A stretch of 39,908 bases of DNA. Origin: CAZUFB01 sp048173955. GTDB taxonomy: Bacteria; Actinomycetota; Coriobacteriia; Coriobacteriales; UMGS124. The translations under genes were made by a program, and so were the position numbers. Below, one piece after another: positions 8,409 through 16,830 of the stretch (its first letter is position 1; each line of letters begins with the position of its first letter). Under the pieces are notes generated by a model. The model searched no databases. It saw nothing but the letters and a program-made list of their open reading frames with translations, and was not told the origin of the DNA. Where the stretch lies: the NCBI GenBank assembly GCA_048173955.1, contig DBEYOB010000162.1:1-39908 (forward strand), read 5' to 3'.

Positions 8409-9776
8409 ATGGACTGCACGGAACTTCGAAAGCGCCTGCGTTTGGGCGAAGGCCTGTCTACGGAGTTCAAACGCTGCGGCGGCCAGCCGGGCGACGACGT
8501 GTTCGAGACGGTCTGCTCGTTTGCAAACCGGCAGGGTGGCAACATCTTCCTCGGCGTCTCCGACAACGGCGACGTGCTCGGTGTGCCCGACAAGGCGGTT
8601 GCGAGTATCCAGCGCAACATCGTCAACGTCGCCAACAACCCCAAATTGTTCAACGCGGCGCCTGTGGTTGAGATGGAAGCCGTCGAATGCGAGGGAAAAA
8701 CGGTCATCCGCATCTGGGTACCGATGGGGCCGGCGGTTTACAGCTATAAGGGCACGACGTACGACCGCATGGCCGACGCCGATGTCCGCGTTGCCGGCGT
8801 CGATCAGATCTCCCTACTGTACCTACGTAAACAGGACATCTATTCCGAACAGCGAGTGTACCCTTATGTCACGTTGGGCGACCTGCGTCCGGACGTCATC
8901 GACAAGGCGCGGCGCATGGCCTTGATGCGCAGGCCCGACCACCCGTGGGGCTCTATGAGCGACGAGGAGTTGCTGCGCAGTTCGAAGCTGTATGCAAAGA
9001 ACCGTGTGACCGGTCAGGAAGGATATACGCTGGCGGCGGTGTTGCTGGTTGGTGACGACGACGTCATCGGCGACGTGTGCCCGGCGTACAAAACGGACGC
9101 CATCGTGCGCCGCACCGATACCGACCGCTACGATGACCGCGAGGTTGTCCGGACCAACCTGGTCGAGGCCTATGAGGCGCTGTTCTCGTTTGCCACAAAG
9201 CATCTGCCCGACCGTTTTGTCCTCGAAGGCACCCAGCGCGTCAGCGTGCGCGACATCATTGTCAGGGAGCTCGTCTCCAACATGTTGATGCACCGCGAGT
9301 ACATCAGCCCCTTTCCCGCCAAACTGATTATCGATGCCGCGTCGATACGTACGGAAAATGCAAGTAGGTCGCTCTACGAGGGGCGTCTTGTGCTGTCAGA
9401 CTTCAATCCCATCACCAAGAACCCCAACATCGCGCGCTTCTTTACCGCTATCGGCCGGGCTGAAGAGCTCGGCAGCGGTTTTAAAAACCTCCATAAATAT
9501 GCGCCCTTGTACGGTGGGTCCGAGCCGCTGCTCGAGGACGGCGACGTGTTCAGGGCGTACGTCGCCACGACGTCCCCACGCGTCCGTGCAAGCTCGGGGG
9601 ACATGGCGGCTTTGATTGCGGCCCTGCTTGACCAAGACGGCGTCGTGACGTCGTCGTCGCTTGCCAAGCTTGCCGGAGTGAGCGTGCGGACGGCCCAGCG
9701 GCACATCAAAAAGCTTGTGGAATCGGGAATGCTGACATCGGACGAAGAAGACGGCCGTTTGTACCGTCGCGGATAG
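8409..9776 (+). CDS. ATP-binding HTH protein, AlbA_2/Schlafen-like (RecG-like C-terminus)
   Basis: This 455-residue protein starts with an AlbA_2 (AAA_4, Schlafen-type) domain. LGEGLSTEFKR near residue 11 and FANRQGGNIFLGVSDNGDVLGV at residues 38-60 are its hallmarks. A central ATP-binding HATPase_c_4-like part includes VRDIIVRELVSNMLMHREY near residue 281 and GSGFKNL near residue 356. The C-terminus is a winged helix (TSSSLAKLAGVSVRTAQRHIKKLVESGML). Such proteins are usually called putative transcriptional regulators or RecG-like, and some act in phage defence; the true role is unknown. The ATG at 8409 has the purine-rich GGGGGCGAGG upstream. It stands alone between direct repeats and next to a palindrome-rich 49-bp repeat that could be its operator. 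Confidence 0.8.
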   Translation: MDCTELRKRLRLGEGLSTEFKRCGGQPGDDVFETVCSFANRQGGNIFLGVSDNGDVLGVPDKAVASIQRNIVNVANNPKLFNAAPVVEMEAVECEGKTVIRIWVPMGPAVYSYKGTTYDRMADADVRVAGVDQISLLYLRKQDIYSEQRVYPYVTLGDLRPDVIDKARRMALMRRPDHPWGSMSDEELLRSSKLYAKNRVTGQEGYTLAAVLLVGDDDVIGDVCPAYKTDAIVRRTDTDRYDDREVVRTNLVEAYEALFSFATKHLPDRFVLEGTQRVSVRDIIVRELVSNMLMHREYISPFPAKLIIDAASIRTENASRSLYEGRLVLSDFNPITKNPNIARFFTAIGRAEELGSGFKNLHKYAPLYGGSEPLLEDGDVFRAYVATTSPRVRASSGDMAALIAALLDQDGVVTSSSLAKLAGVSVRTAQRHIKKLVESGMLTSDEEDGRLYRRG

Positions 9777-9800
9777 GAGGCGGGCAGGCCGTACCCCCAT

Positions 9801-9826
9801 GGCACCGCTGCCGCGACGCGCGGCAA
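9801..9826 (+). repeat. Direct repeat bordering the AlbA_2-type gene, right copy
   Basis: It matches 8342-8367 at 24 of 26 bases and begins 25 bases past the stop codon of the gene between them. Confidence 0.65.
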
Positions 9827-9845
9827 ACCCCTCCCGCAACCAAAA

Positions 9846-9879
9846 GCGGGCGTCGCCCCGCATGTAGGGCGACGCCCGC
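9846..9879 (-). terminator. Strong stem-loop terminator
   Basis: A perfect 13-bp stem (9846-9858 with 9867-9879, core GGGCGTCGCCC) closes an 8-base loop. Read on the minus strand it is followed by TTTT, so it terminates the zinc-ribbon gene. It may also stop readthrough from the convergent plus-strand gene. Confidence 0.75.
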
Positions 9880-9918
9880 CTGGAGGCACCGCAGGTGGCG
9901 GCGGAGAAACGCCTGTCG

Positions 9919-10152
9919 CTAGAGCCGGTACCCCTTGCTGTCGAACTCGTAGCCGCAGCGCGGGCAGACGTTGTGGGCGTCGTGATCCGTGGGCACCATC
10001 ATGATGTACCCGCATTTTTGGCAAGCCGTGCTGATGGGAGGGAACTCGATGGGCTCGGGGTCGAACTCGATCTCCCCCGCACCGCCGGCGACCTTGCCGA
10101 GGTCCTGGTCGTCCATCGGAGCCTGCTGCGCCTTCTTTTCCTGATCGGTCAT
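9919..10152 (-). CDS. Small zinc-ribbon protein with a double-glycine, leader-like N-terminus
   Basis: This 77-residue protein has two CxxC knuckles, CQKCGY near residue 44 and CPRCGYEF near residue 63, which should form one zinc ribbon. Its N-terminal third is polar and ends DDQDLGKVAGGAG (residues 14-26). That segment matches the look of double-glycine leader peptides of peptide natural products, in which an acidic helix is followed by L-x-x-V-x-GG. No modification enzyme or peptidase/transporter gene is adjacent, so a secreted peptide product is not supported by context. The start has AAGGAAAGG upstream, and a strong terminator follows. The function is unknown. Confidence 0.7.
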   Translation of the reverse strand: MTDQEKKAQQAPMDDQDLGKVAGGAGEIEFDPEPIEFPPISTACQKCGYIMMVPTDHDAHNVCPRCGYEFDSKGYRL

Positions 10153-10312
10153 CGTTCGCGCCTTTCCTTCGGCAGCCTTTCTACATCGCCGATGATAGGG
10201 AAGGGGGCGTGTCGTGCCGCCTCTCGTGAACGAACGGCCAAAATACGGTTCGAAACGCAGCCGCCTGCCGGAAAGGCAGCCATGGGGAAACGCCCCCCCC
10301 CGCAGGGGTGCC

Positions 10313-11365
10313 CTATTCCTCCGGCATCGAGCGTTGCACCTCGCGCTGACGCTCTACGCTGCTCAGGTTCTCGGCCTCGATGAAGATGCGCGTCGCCTGC
10401 GGGAAGCGGGCACGCAGGTTCTTCTCGATGCGGTCGACCGCGGCGAGCACGTCGTCGCCCGAGCAGGCGTGCTTGAACGTGGCGTCGACCGTCATGAGCA
10501 TGTTCTGCGGGCCGAAGTACATCGTGAGCACGCCGCCCGCCTTCTCGACCGCCGGGTCGGCCTCGACGATGCCGCGCGCCTCGACGATCTCGCCGCGCAG
10601 TAGGCCCTCGCCCACGAGCAGGCCCTTCGATTCGCGCAGCATGATCACGGCGACGCACATGAGCAGAAGGCCGATGAGCATCGAGGCGATGCCGTCGAGG
10701 TAGGGGTTGTGCAGCAGGTGGCCCAGCGACAGGCCGAGCAGGGCGAACACCAGGCCGAGCTCGGCGGCGGAGTCCTCGAGCAGCACGGTGTAGAGGCTCG
10801 GGTCCTTGCAGTTCTTGATGTAGGCGAGCGGGCCCGTCTCGCCGCGCGCCGCGTTGAACTGCTTGACGGCGACGGCGAGCGAGGTGCCCTCGATGATCAT
10901 GGCGGCGATGAGCACGATGTAGCTCATGAGCGGGTCGCCGAGCTCGACCGTGCCGGCCGCCGCCTCGCGCACGGCCTGGATGCCCTTCATGAGCGAGACG
11001 CCGCCGCCGAGCGCGAAGACCGACACCGACACGACGAGCGTCCAGAAGTAGAGCTCCTTGCCGAAGCCGAACGGGTGCTCGATGGTGGGCTTCTTCTTGG
11101 ACTTGCGCAGGCCGAGCAGCACGAGCAGCCCGTTGCCCGAGTCGACGATGGAGTGGATGCCCTCGGAGACCATGGCGGCCGACCCCGAGATGGCCGCGGC
11201 GATGAACTTGACGATGCCGACGAGGATGTTCGCCGCGATGGCCGCGATGACCGAGGCGGTGCTGCCGTGCCCGCCGCCGTGGGATTCGGCGGCGGGTGCC
11301 GCGTTAGGCGTCGGGACCGGTGCGGTTGACGGGGTGCCGGCGACGCCGGCGGGGTTGTCTGCCAT
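10313..11365 (-). CDS. Cation diffusion facilitator family transporter
   Basis: This 350-residue protein has six membrane helices between residues 38 and 245 and a C-terminal cytoplasmic domain of about 90 residues, the standard CDF layout for export of Zn2+ or related divalent ions. The second helix has GIHSIVDSGNG, which supplies the His and Asp of the transport site. HPFGFGKELYFWT follows, as is usual in the family. The helix-5 site reads EDSAAELG, where HxxxD is more common, so metal specificity may differ. The N-terminus is extended and Pro/Ala-rich with a small His cluster (SHGGGHG). The gene appears monocistronic. Confidence 0.88.
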   Translation of the reverse strand: MADNPAGVAGTPSTAPVPTPNAAPAAESHGGGHGSTASVIAAIAANILVGIVKFIAAAISGSAAMVSEGIHSIVDSGNGLLVLLGLRKSKKKPTIEHPFGFGKELYFWTLVVSVSVFALGGGVSLMKGIQAVREAAAGTVELGDPLMSYIVLIAAMIIEGTSLAVAVKQFNAARGETGPLAYIKNCKDPSLYTVLLEDSAAELGLVFALLGLSLGHLLHNPYLDGIASMLIGLLLMCVAVIMLRESKGLLVGEGLLRGEIVEARGIVEADPAVEKAGGVLTMYFGPQNMLMTVDATFKHACSGDDVLAAVDRIEKNLRARFPQATRIFIEAENLSSVERQREVQRSMPEE

Positions 11366-11665
11366 GGTGAGCCTCTCCTTGGTGCGGTACGACGGTCGGC
11401 CGCAATCGATGTGCGTGCTTCCAAACCCGACATTCTAACGCCCCGAGTGGCCGGCGGGCTACGGCGGCCCGGTATCACCGCGAGGTTGAGGGGCCGTGCG
11501 CATGCCTACGCCCGGCGCGCCGCATGTGCGAGATGCAACAGGTCGGGTGCTTTGGGCGACTGCCGCCCTGCGCGCCGCATGACAAACTGGCTGGCAGGAC
11601 GGGCCGCCCGGGGCCCAACGCGGGGCCGGGCGCCCGCTGGTTTCCATCGAAGGGGGAGGTTTGCC

Positions 11666-11797
11666 ATGAAGACGACCAGACGCCTGCACGTGGTGTGCGC
11701 CGCCTGCGCGGGCATGGTGCTCGCCGGCTCGCTTGCCGTTGCGGGCCTGGGCTTTGCCGACGACGCCGGGGAGGCCGCTGAGGGGGGGCGGGCCCGC
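11666..11797 (+). pseudogene. Orphan 5' fragment of a secreted-protein gene
   Basis: An ATG with an excellent ribosome binding site (AGGGGGAGG, 6 bases upstream) opens a typical signal peptide: MKTTRRLHVV, then a hydrophobic run, then GLGFADDAG with a likely cleavage site. After about 44 codons the frame enters the 3' end of the opposite-strand ATPase gene, where it continues only as antisense of that gene. The mature part is therefore missing. The simplest reading is that insertion of the ATPase gene, or a deletion, cut off a secreted-protein gene. The upstream stretch from 11366 holds the CDF promoter region and no other gene I can support. Confidence 0.55.
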
Positions 11798-13216
11798 CTA
11801 CCGCCCGCCGCTCTCCCCATCGATCATCTCGGCAAACGTCACGAGGCGCGCATTGGGCATTTCGCGTGCAAGCTGTATGCAGCCGTCGGTAAAGCCGGCG
11901 CGGGAGAATAGCCACATCGGGGTCTGCGACGTTCCCCCGACGAGCCGGGCCCGGTTGGAGAGCTTGCGGAGCTGGTCGGCCCCTGTCTGTTCGTTGCGCC
12001 ATTTGCATTCGCCGATAAGGGCGGTCCTTCCCTCGTCAACCGCGACGATGTCGATTTCAGCCTCGCTGCGCGTGTCTGGGTCGTTGCCCCACCAGCGTCC
12101 TACGTCGGTCATCGCGACGTCGAGTTTGCCGGCGGCAAGCTGGCGCCACAGCCAGTCGCGGCAGATATCTTCGAAGACGGGCCCCATATACTCCGGTAGG
12201 TTTTCGACGATGCGGGGGGCTACGTTCGAGCCCAGCCCCCGCTCAATGAGCGGTTGGCGCGGGCGTATGAAGCGGTACCAAAAGCGGAAGAGGTTATCCG
12301 AGATTGTCCATATCGCCTTACGGTTGCCTCTCCCCGTTATGGGTGCCTCGCGTTTGAGCAGGCCGATGCGCGTCAGCTCTTTTAGGTAGTAGTCCAACGC
12401 CCCCGATTCAAGACCCGCCTGCGCTGCGATTACGTTATGCTGCGACGATCCGTTGGCTATGGCGGAGACGACCGCGTTGTACGTCGAGGCCTTGCTGACC
12501 TCTTGCTTGAGCAAGTTTGCCGGTTCTTCGTACAGGATCGAACTTGCGTTGAGAAACGTCTCTTCGATGTTTTCCGCAAGTCCCTTTACCCCATCGAACT
12601 GCTTGAGATACAGGGGGATGCCCCCCACCATACCAAAGATGTTGGCCGCAGTGACCGCGTCGATACCGGGGAAAAACTCCCGCGACTGAAAGAAGTCGAA
12701 CGGTTTGAGCTCGATCTGGGCGGTTCTCCTGCCGTAAAGAGGGCTGTTGCGGTCGAGAAGCTGTTCCCTCATGAACGAAAGAGACGACCCACACAGCACG
12801 AGAAAAAGCCTCGACTCCTCGTGATGGGCGTCGATGGAGGCTTGGAGGATAGATGAGATGCCCGGTACCGTCTTGGCAAGATAGGGAAACTCATCGACCA
12901 CAAGTACCGCGCGTTCGGTACGAGCTGCGGCAAACGCCGCTTCAAATGCCGTCCGGAAATCGGGGTAGGTGGGGGCCGTGTCGGGGTCGGAATCTGGGTG
13001 GAGGATGGTAAACACGGCCTGGCTAAGTATGCGCAGATTCAAGGCCGCATCATCCTCGACGCAGGGGCACCATCCGGCGCGCAGGCCGTGCGTGAACCTT
13101 CCGAGCAAGGCGGTTTTGCCCACGCGGCGTCGGCCATAGACGCCCACAAACTCGAAAGAGCCCGATTCATAGTGCTTTTTGAGCACGGACAGCTCGCGTT
13201 GCCTTCCGATGAACAT
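11798..13216 (-). CDS. AAA ATPase with archaeal-ATPase and DUF234 domains
   Basis: This 472-residue protein begins FIGRQREL and has a Walker A motif GRRRVGKT at residues 28-35 and a Walker B motif VLVVDEFPYL near residue 105. Next come a winged-helix-like middle (QAGLESGALDYYLKELTRIGLL) and a C-terminal DUF234-type segment with restriction-endonuclease-like features (EIDIVAVDEGRTALIGECKWR, giving D...E-x-K). Proteins of this type are common, scattered singletons in anaerobes and archaea, with no firmly known role. The start follows GGAGG. An AT-rich dyad upstream (13254-13288) looks like an operator. Its 3' end abuts a broken secreted-protein gene, which suggests recent arrival. Confidence 0.8.
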   Translation of the reverse strand: MFIGRQRELSVLKKHYESGSFEFVGVYGRRRVGKTALLGRFTHGLRAGWCPCVEDDAALNLRILSQAVFTILHPDSDPDTAPTYPDFRTAFEAAFAAARTERAVLVVDEFPYLAKTVPGISSILQASIDAHHEESRLFLVLCGSSLSFMREQLLDRNSPLYGRRTAQIELKPFDFFQSREFFPGIDAVTAANIFGMVGGIPLYLKQFDGVKGLAENIEETFLNASSILYEEPANLLKQEVSKASTYNAVVSAIANGSSQHNVIAAQAGLESGALDYYLKELTRIGLLKREAPITGRGNRKAIWTISDNLFRFWYRFIRPRQPLIERGLGSNVAPRIVENLPEYMGPVFEDICRDWLWRQLAAGKLDVAMTDVGRWWGNDPDTRSEAEIDIVAVDEGRTALIGECKWRNEQTGADQLRKLSNRARLVGGTSQTPMWLFSRAGFTDGCIQLAREMPNARLVTFAEMIDGESGGR

Positions 13217-13253
13217 CGTGCCTCCAAAGCAAGGTAAAGACTAAATTCCACTT

Positions 13254-13288
13254 TGCTAAACTTAACTTAGGCAAAGTTGAGTTTAGCA
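13254..13288 (-). promoter_or_regulatory. AT-rich inverted repeat, probable operator of the ATPase gene
   Basis: Arms TGCTAAACTTAACTT (13254-13268) and AAGTTGAGTTTAGCA (13274-13288) pair at 14 of 15 positions around a 5-base centre. They lie 38-72 bases upstream of the ATPase start. The low GC stands out here and suits a promoter with an overlapping repressor site. Confidence 0.5.
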
Positions 13289-13455
13289 TAAAGACCATCG
13301 GTTTGGACTCCAGGTGTCGGTTCGCGGGTTTGGGCCAAGTCGGTCGGGCGGTCACGGGCGTCCTCGCGTCGCGCCCCATGCGCTACACTGTCTCCCATGT
13401 GATCCTTTGAGCCCGCGGCACTGCGGGGCCTCGACCTTGGGAGGGGTTGCGCAAC

Positions 13456-14331
13456 ATGACCGGTATGGATTCGGACGTCCGCCTCAACCTCGCCGGCGTC
13501 GACTGGGGCGCGGCGTGGAAATCGCACGAGGCCCAGCGCAGCAAGCCGGGCAGCGTCGAGCATTGGTCGCGGCGCGCCCCCAGCTATGCGCGCCATTCCG
13601 GCAAGAGCGACTACTCCGACGAGTTTTTGCGCCGCGCCGCCATCGAGCCGGGCGAGACGGTGCTCGACTTCGGCTGCGGGACCGGCATCCTGGCTATCCC
13701 GCTCGCCCGGCAGGGCTGCCGCGTCGTCGCGTGCGATTTCAGCCCCGGCATGCTGCAGGAGCTGGGGCGCGCGGCCGAGGAGGCCGGCGTGTCCGACCGC
13801 ATCGAGGCTCACCTGCTGTCCTGGGAGGATGATTGGTCCGCGCAGGGGGTCGGCCCTGAGTGCGCCGACGTCGCCATCGCGTCGCGCTCCATCGCGACGG
13901 GCGACCTCGAGGCGGCGCTCGCCAAGCTCGACGCCGCAGCCCGCCGCCGCGCGTGCGTGACGGTGGCCGCCGGGCGCTCCCCGCGCCGCGACGAGCGCGC
14001 CTACGAGGCGGTCGGGCGCACGCGGAGTTGGACGGCCGACTACGCGTACTGCATGAACGTCCTGTTCAGCCACGGCATCTTCCCCGAGCTCTCCTACATC
14101 GTGTCGAAGAGCCGCCCCGCCTTTGCCGACAAGGCCGAGGCCGCCGCGGAGCTTGCCGACATGATGGGCGGTGGGCTGAGCGCCTCCGAGGCCGCCGCGC
14201 TCGACGCGTTCCTCGACGAGCACTACGCCGCCGACCCCGATCCCGCCACCAGGCCCGAGCGCCGCTATGCGAGCGACGCCCTGCGCACGGTGCGCTGGGC
14301 GTTCATCTCGTGGGACCGGCAGGACGGCTGA
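13456..14331 (+). CDS. Class I SAM-dependent methyltransferase
   Basis: This 291-residue protein has motif I VLDFGCGTGILAIPLA near residue 70, followed by VVACDFSPGML, whose acidic residue contacts the SAM ribose. The fold is Rossmann-like. The N-terminal lead (WKSHEAQRSKPGSVEHWSRRAPSYARHSG) is seen in uncharacterised methyltransferases of anaerobes. The substrate is unknown. The ATG at 13456 was preferred over an upstream in-frame TTG because GGGAGGGG ends 9 bases before it, while the TTG abuts the ribosome binding site. The gene appears to stand alone. Confidence 0.8.
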   Translation: MTGMDSDVRLNLAGVDWGAAWKSHEAQRSKPGSVEHWSRRAPSYARHSGKSDYSDEFLRRAAIEPGETVLDFGCGTGILAIPLARQGCRVVACDFSPGMLQELGRAAEEAGVSDRIEAHLLSWEDDWSAQGVGPECADVAIASRSIATGDLEAALAKLDAAARRRACVTVAAGRSPRRDERAYEAVGRTRSWTADYAYCMNVLFSHGIFPELSYIVSKSRPAFADKAEAAAELADMMGGGLSASEAAALDAFLDEHYAADPDPATRPERRYASDALRTVRWAFISWDRQDG

Positions 14332-14423
14332 CCGAGGGCGCGGGGTGTGCGGCTTGCGATGTTCGGCGCCCCGCCGCCGCGCCCGGGCGGGGGCTGCGGC
14401 AAGCGTAGTAAAATCGGCCCGTA

Positions 14424-14435
14424 CCGCCCGGGCGG
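14424..14435 (+). promoter_or_regulatory. 12-bp palindrome in the purE leader
   Basis: CCGCCCGGGCGG is perfectly self-complementary and lies about 12 bases past TAAAAT (14409-14414), a possible -10 box, in the 190-base gap before purE. It could be an operator. In such GC-rich DNA a chance palindrome is also possible. Confidence 0.25.
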
Positions 14436-14522
14436 CGGGACCGCGGTGCGCGCGGCCATCCCGTGCCGGCGCCGCGGACATGCGCCGTCGCCTCATCGAC
14501 GAAGAAACCAGGAGGAACCACC

Positions 14523-14999
14523 ATGGCAGATTGCACCCCCGACCAGCAGCCCCTCGTCGGCATCATCATGGGCTCGCAGAGCGACATGCCCACCATGGAG
14601 GCGTGCACCAAGGAGCTCGACGAGCTCGGCGTCCCCTACGAGCTTGTCGTCGCGAGCGCCCACCGCAAGCCCAACGTCGTGCACGAGTGGGCCGAGACGG
14701 CGGCCGACCGCGGCATCAAGGTCATCGTCGCCGCCGCCGGCAAGGCCGCCCACCTCGGCGGCGTCGTGGCCGCGTTCACCCCGCTGCCCGTCATCGCCGT
14801 GCCCATGAAGACGAGCGATTTGGGCGGCCTCGACTCGCTGCTCTCCATGGTGCAGATGCCCAGCGGCGTGCCGGTGGCGACGGTCGCCATCAACGGTGCC
14901 AAGAATGCCGCCATCCTCGCCTGCCAGATGCTCGGCACGAGCATGCCCGAGTACCGCGCGAAGGTCGTCGAGCTCAAGCGCCAGATGGCCGAGGCGTAA
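14523..14999 (+). CDS. purE: 5-(carboxyamino)imidazole ribonucleotide mutase
   Basis: This 158-residue protein has the PurE signature: VGIIMGSQSDMPTMEA at residues 12-27, ASAHRKP near residue 44 and AGKAAHLGGVVAA near residue 77. It moves the carboxylate of N5-CAIR to C4 in de novo purine synthesis, working as an octamer in the cytoplasm. The length is normal for a class I enzyme. The start has AGGAGG 8 bases upstream. It is separated from any other pur gene in this window: purK, purD or purC are not adjacent. Confidence 0.95.
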   Translation: MADCTPDQQPLVGIIMGSQSDMPTMEACTKELDELGVPYELVVASAHRKPNVVHEWAETAADRGIKVIVAAAGKAAHLGGVVAAFTPLPVIAVPMKTSDLGGLDSLLSMVQMPSGVPVATVAINGAKNAAILACQMLGTSMPEYRAKVVELKRQMAEA

Positions 15000-15073
15000 C
15001 GGGGCGGCGCGCCGGACCCGGCCACGCCCCGACCGGCCGCGTCCCGGCGCATCTTGCCCACGTCGCCCGGACG

Positions 15074-16603
15074 CTATTCGAGCGCCAGCCGGCCCTCGTC
15101 GAGCGTCTGCATCCAGGCGAGGTAGGTGTCGGGGTAGTGCGAGGCGACCAGCTGGCCCACATCGAGGGTGCCGAGCGCCCCGAGCAGTCCCGAGATCCCC
15201 TCGACGGTGAACAGCTCGTCGAGGCTCGGCACGCCGCCGGCGATGCGCTCCTCGACGAGGTCGATCGGGTTTTCGTCGGCCTCGGCGAGCGGGCTCTTCA
15301 CGTCGTAGTAGCCGGTAATCTGGGCGCGGCGGTCCTGCATGGCGCCGTACGCCTCGGCGAACCCGTCGTCGCCCGGGGCCGGCAGCTCCACGGTGACGCC
15401 GTAGCGGTGCCAGCCCCATGCCTCCAGGGGCAGGCGGGGCACCAGGTCGGTCGAGTTCACGACGTTGAAGATGTTCGCGTAGGCCTCGTCGCCGGCGTCT
15501 TCGGCCTGGGTCGCGTTGGGCGCGGCGAACGTGTAGGCGTAGATGCCCCCGCGCGGGAAGGTGCCCTCGCCCCGGGCGCCCTCGTCTGCCTGCCCGGTCT
15601 CGCCCTCCTGCGCCGCCGCGTCGAGCTGGGCCGCGAGCAGGTTGGCCACGGCGCCGCCGCGGCTGTGGCCGGTCACGAGCAGCACGCTTTCGGCGGGGTC
15701 GATTCCCAGCTCGTCGCAGTAGGCTGCCAGGCCGGCGCGTATCTCCCGCTCGGCCCGGTCGAACCCGCGATGGTCCGACTGCGCGCTCTCCTTCAGGTTG
15801 AAGTTGCTGAGCCATTCGCTGCCGTAGGTGCCGCGGATGCCCACGAACACCAGGTCGCGGCCGTCGGAAAGCCGCTTGTGGGCGAAGACATAGGCGGTGA
15901 CGTCGGTGCCGCCGGTGAAGATGGCCGCCACCTCGTCGCTCGCGGCGCTGCGCTTGGCGTACGAGTCGGTCCTGACGTCGGTGAAGCCGAGGGCGCCGAG
16001 CGCCTCGGCCGCGAAGTCAACCTCGGTCTTCCCCCCGTAGAACGCCGACTCCGCGTTCACCACCGCGCACAGGGCGACGCACGTGCGTGCGAGGTCGTGG
16101 TTGTACGCGTCGGAGCCTTGCGCGAACCAGGAGTCGTCGAGCACGACGGGCGTGGTCACGATGCCGATGCCGTCGCCGCCGTTGCTGCCGACGATCTCGC
16201 TGATGTAGCTCACCTCGGCGTGCGACACCTCGGCCGCGGTGCCGGCGCCCGCGGGGTCCGGCGCGGGCGCCGGCGTCGGCGAGCCGCTTTCCGTGCCCGC
16301 CTCCCATCCCGCCTGCCCCTGCTCCTCCGCCCGGGCCTCGACGGCCTGGAACACCGTCCCGCCGCCCAGGACGTGCTTGTAGAGCGCCAGCACGCCGAAG
16401 GCGATCGTGGCCGCGGCCAGCGGGACCAGGACGAGCAGCGCGAGGCTCCGATGGGGGTCGTGCGCGGGCTTGGCAAGAAGCACCGGCCGCGCCTTGGACG
16501 CGGCGCCGCCGAGCGCCGTGCGCGACAGCCAGAAGCGCAGGACGCCGACGCCGCCCGCGCGTCCGTTCGAACCGCCCCGTCCCGTGATGCCGCCGTCGGC
16601 CAT
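15074..16603 (-). CDS. Membrane-anchored lipase-like alpha/beta hydrolase (Mbeg1/class 3 lipase type)
   Basis: This 509-residue protein has one N-terminal membrane helix at about residues 54-73 (LALLVLVPLAAATIAFGVLA), preceded by a basic stretch, so the catalytic part probably lies outside the membrane. A Pro/Ala-rich spacer follows. The hydrolase part contains FVGIRGTYGSEWL and the nucleophile elbow TGHSRGGAVANLLAA, then YTFAAPNAT and NSTDLVPRLP, the order seen in class 3 lipases and DUF2974/Mbeg1-like proteins. Ser in GHSRG and Asp in NSTDLVP are the likely triad members, with His further on. The substrate is unknown. The ATG at 16603 follows AGGAAGTGG; the frame is open to 16678, but without a better site. 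Confidence 0.75.
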   Translation of the reverse strand: MADGGITGRGGSNGRAGGVGVLRFWLSRTALGGAASKARPVLLAKPAHDPHRSLALLVLVPLAAATIAFGVLALYKHVLGGGTVFQAVEARAEEQGQAGWEAGTESGSPTPAPAPDPAGAGTAAEVSHAEVSYISEIVGSNGGDGIGIVTTPVVLDDSWFAQGSDAYNHDLARTCVALCAVVNAESAFYGGKTEVDFAAEALGALGFTDVRTDSYAKRSAASDEVAAIFTGGTDVTAYVFAHKRLSDGRDLVFVGIRGTYGSEWLSNFNLKESAQSDHRGFDRAEREIRAGLAAYCDELGIDPAESVLLVTGHSRGGAVANLLAAQLDAAAQEGETGQADEGARGEGTFPRGGIYAYTFAAPNATQAEDAGDEAYANIFNVVNSTDLVPRLPLEAWGWHRYGVTVELPAPGDDGFAEAYGAMQDRRAQITGYYDVKSPLAEADENPIDLVEERIAGGVPSLDELFTVEGISGLLGALGTLDVGQLVASHYPDTYLAWMQTLDEGRLALE

Positions 16604-16830
16604 TGCCGCCACTTCCTGCCCGTCTGCCCGGCCTGTGCCGGCGGCGCCCCGATGCGCCCCGGCCCGTCTTCCGCCCATTGTCTCACGACCGCCGGCCGCC
16701 GCGGGTGACGCCTGGCTTTCATGTTTGTTCGGTTGACGGACTGTGTATACCCACTGCGCAAACTATCATGATAGACGGCAGGCGCGGTCGTTGCCGCGCC
16801 ACGGCCTCCGAGCAGGAGAGGAGCGCTTCC

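Noticed and set aside
9919..10152. Peptide natural-product cluster
   Set aside because: Only the leader-like motif is present; no modification, peptidase or export gene lies nearby.
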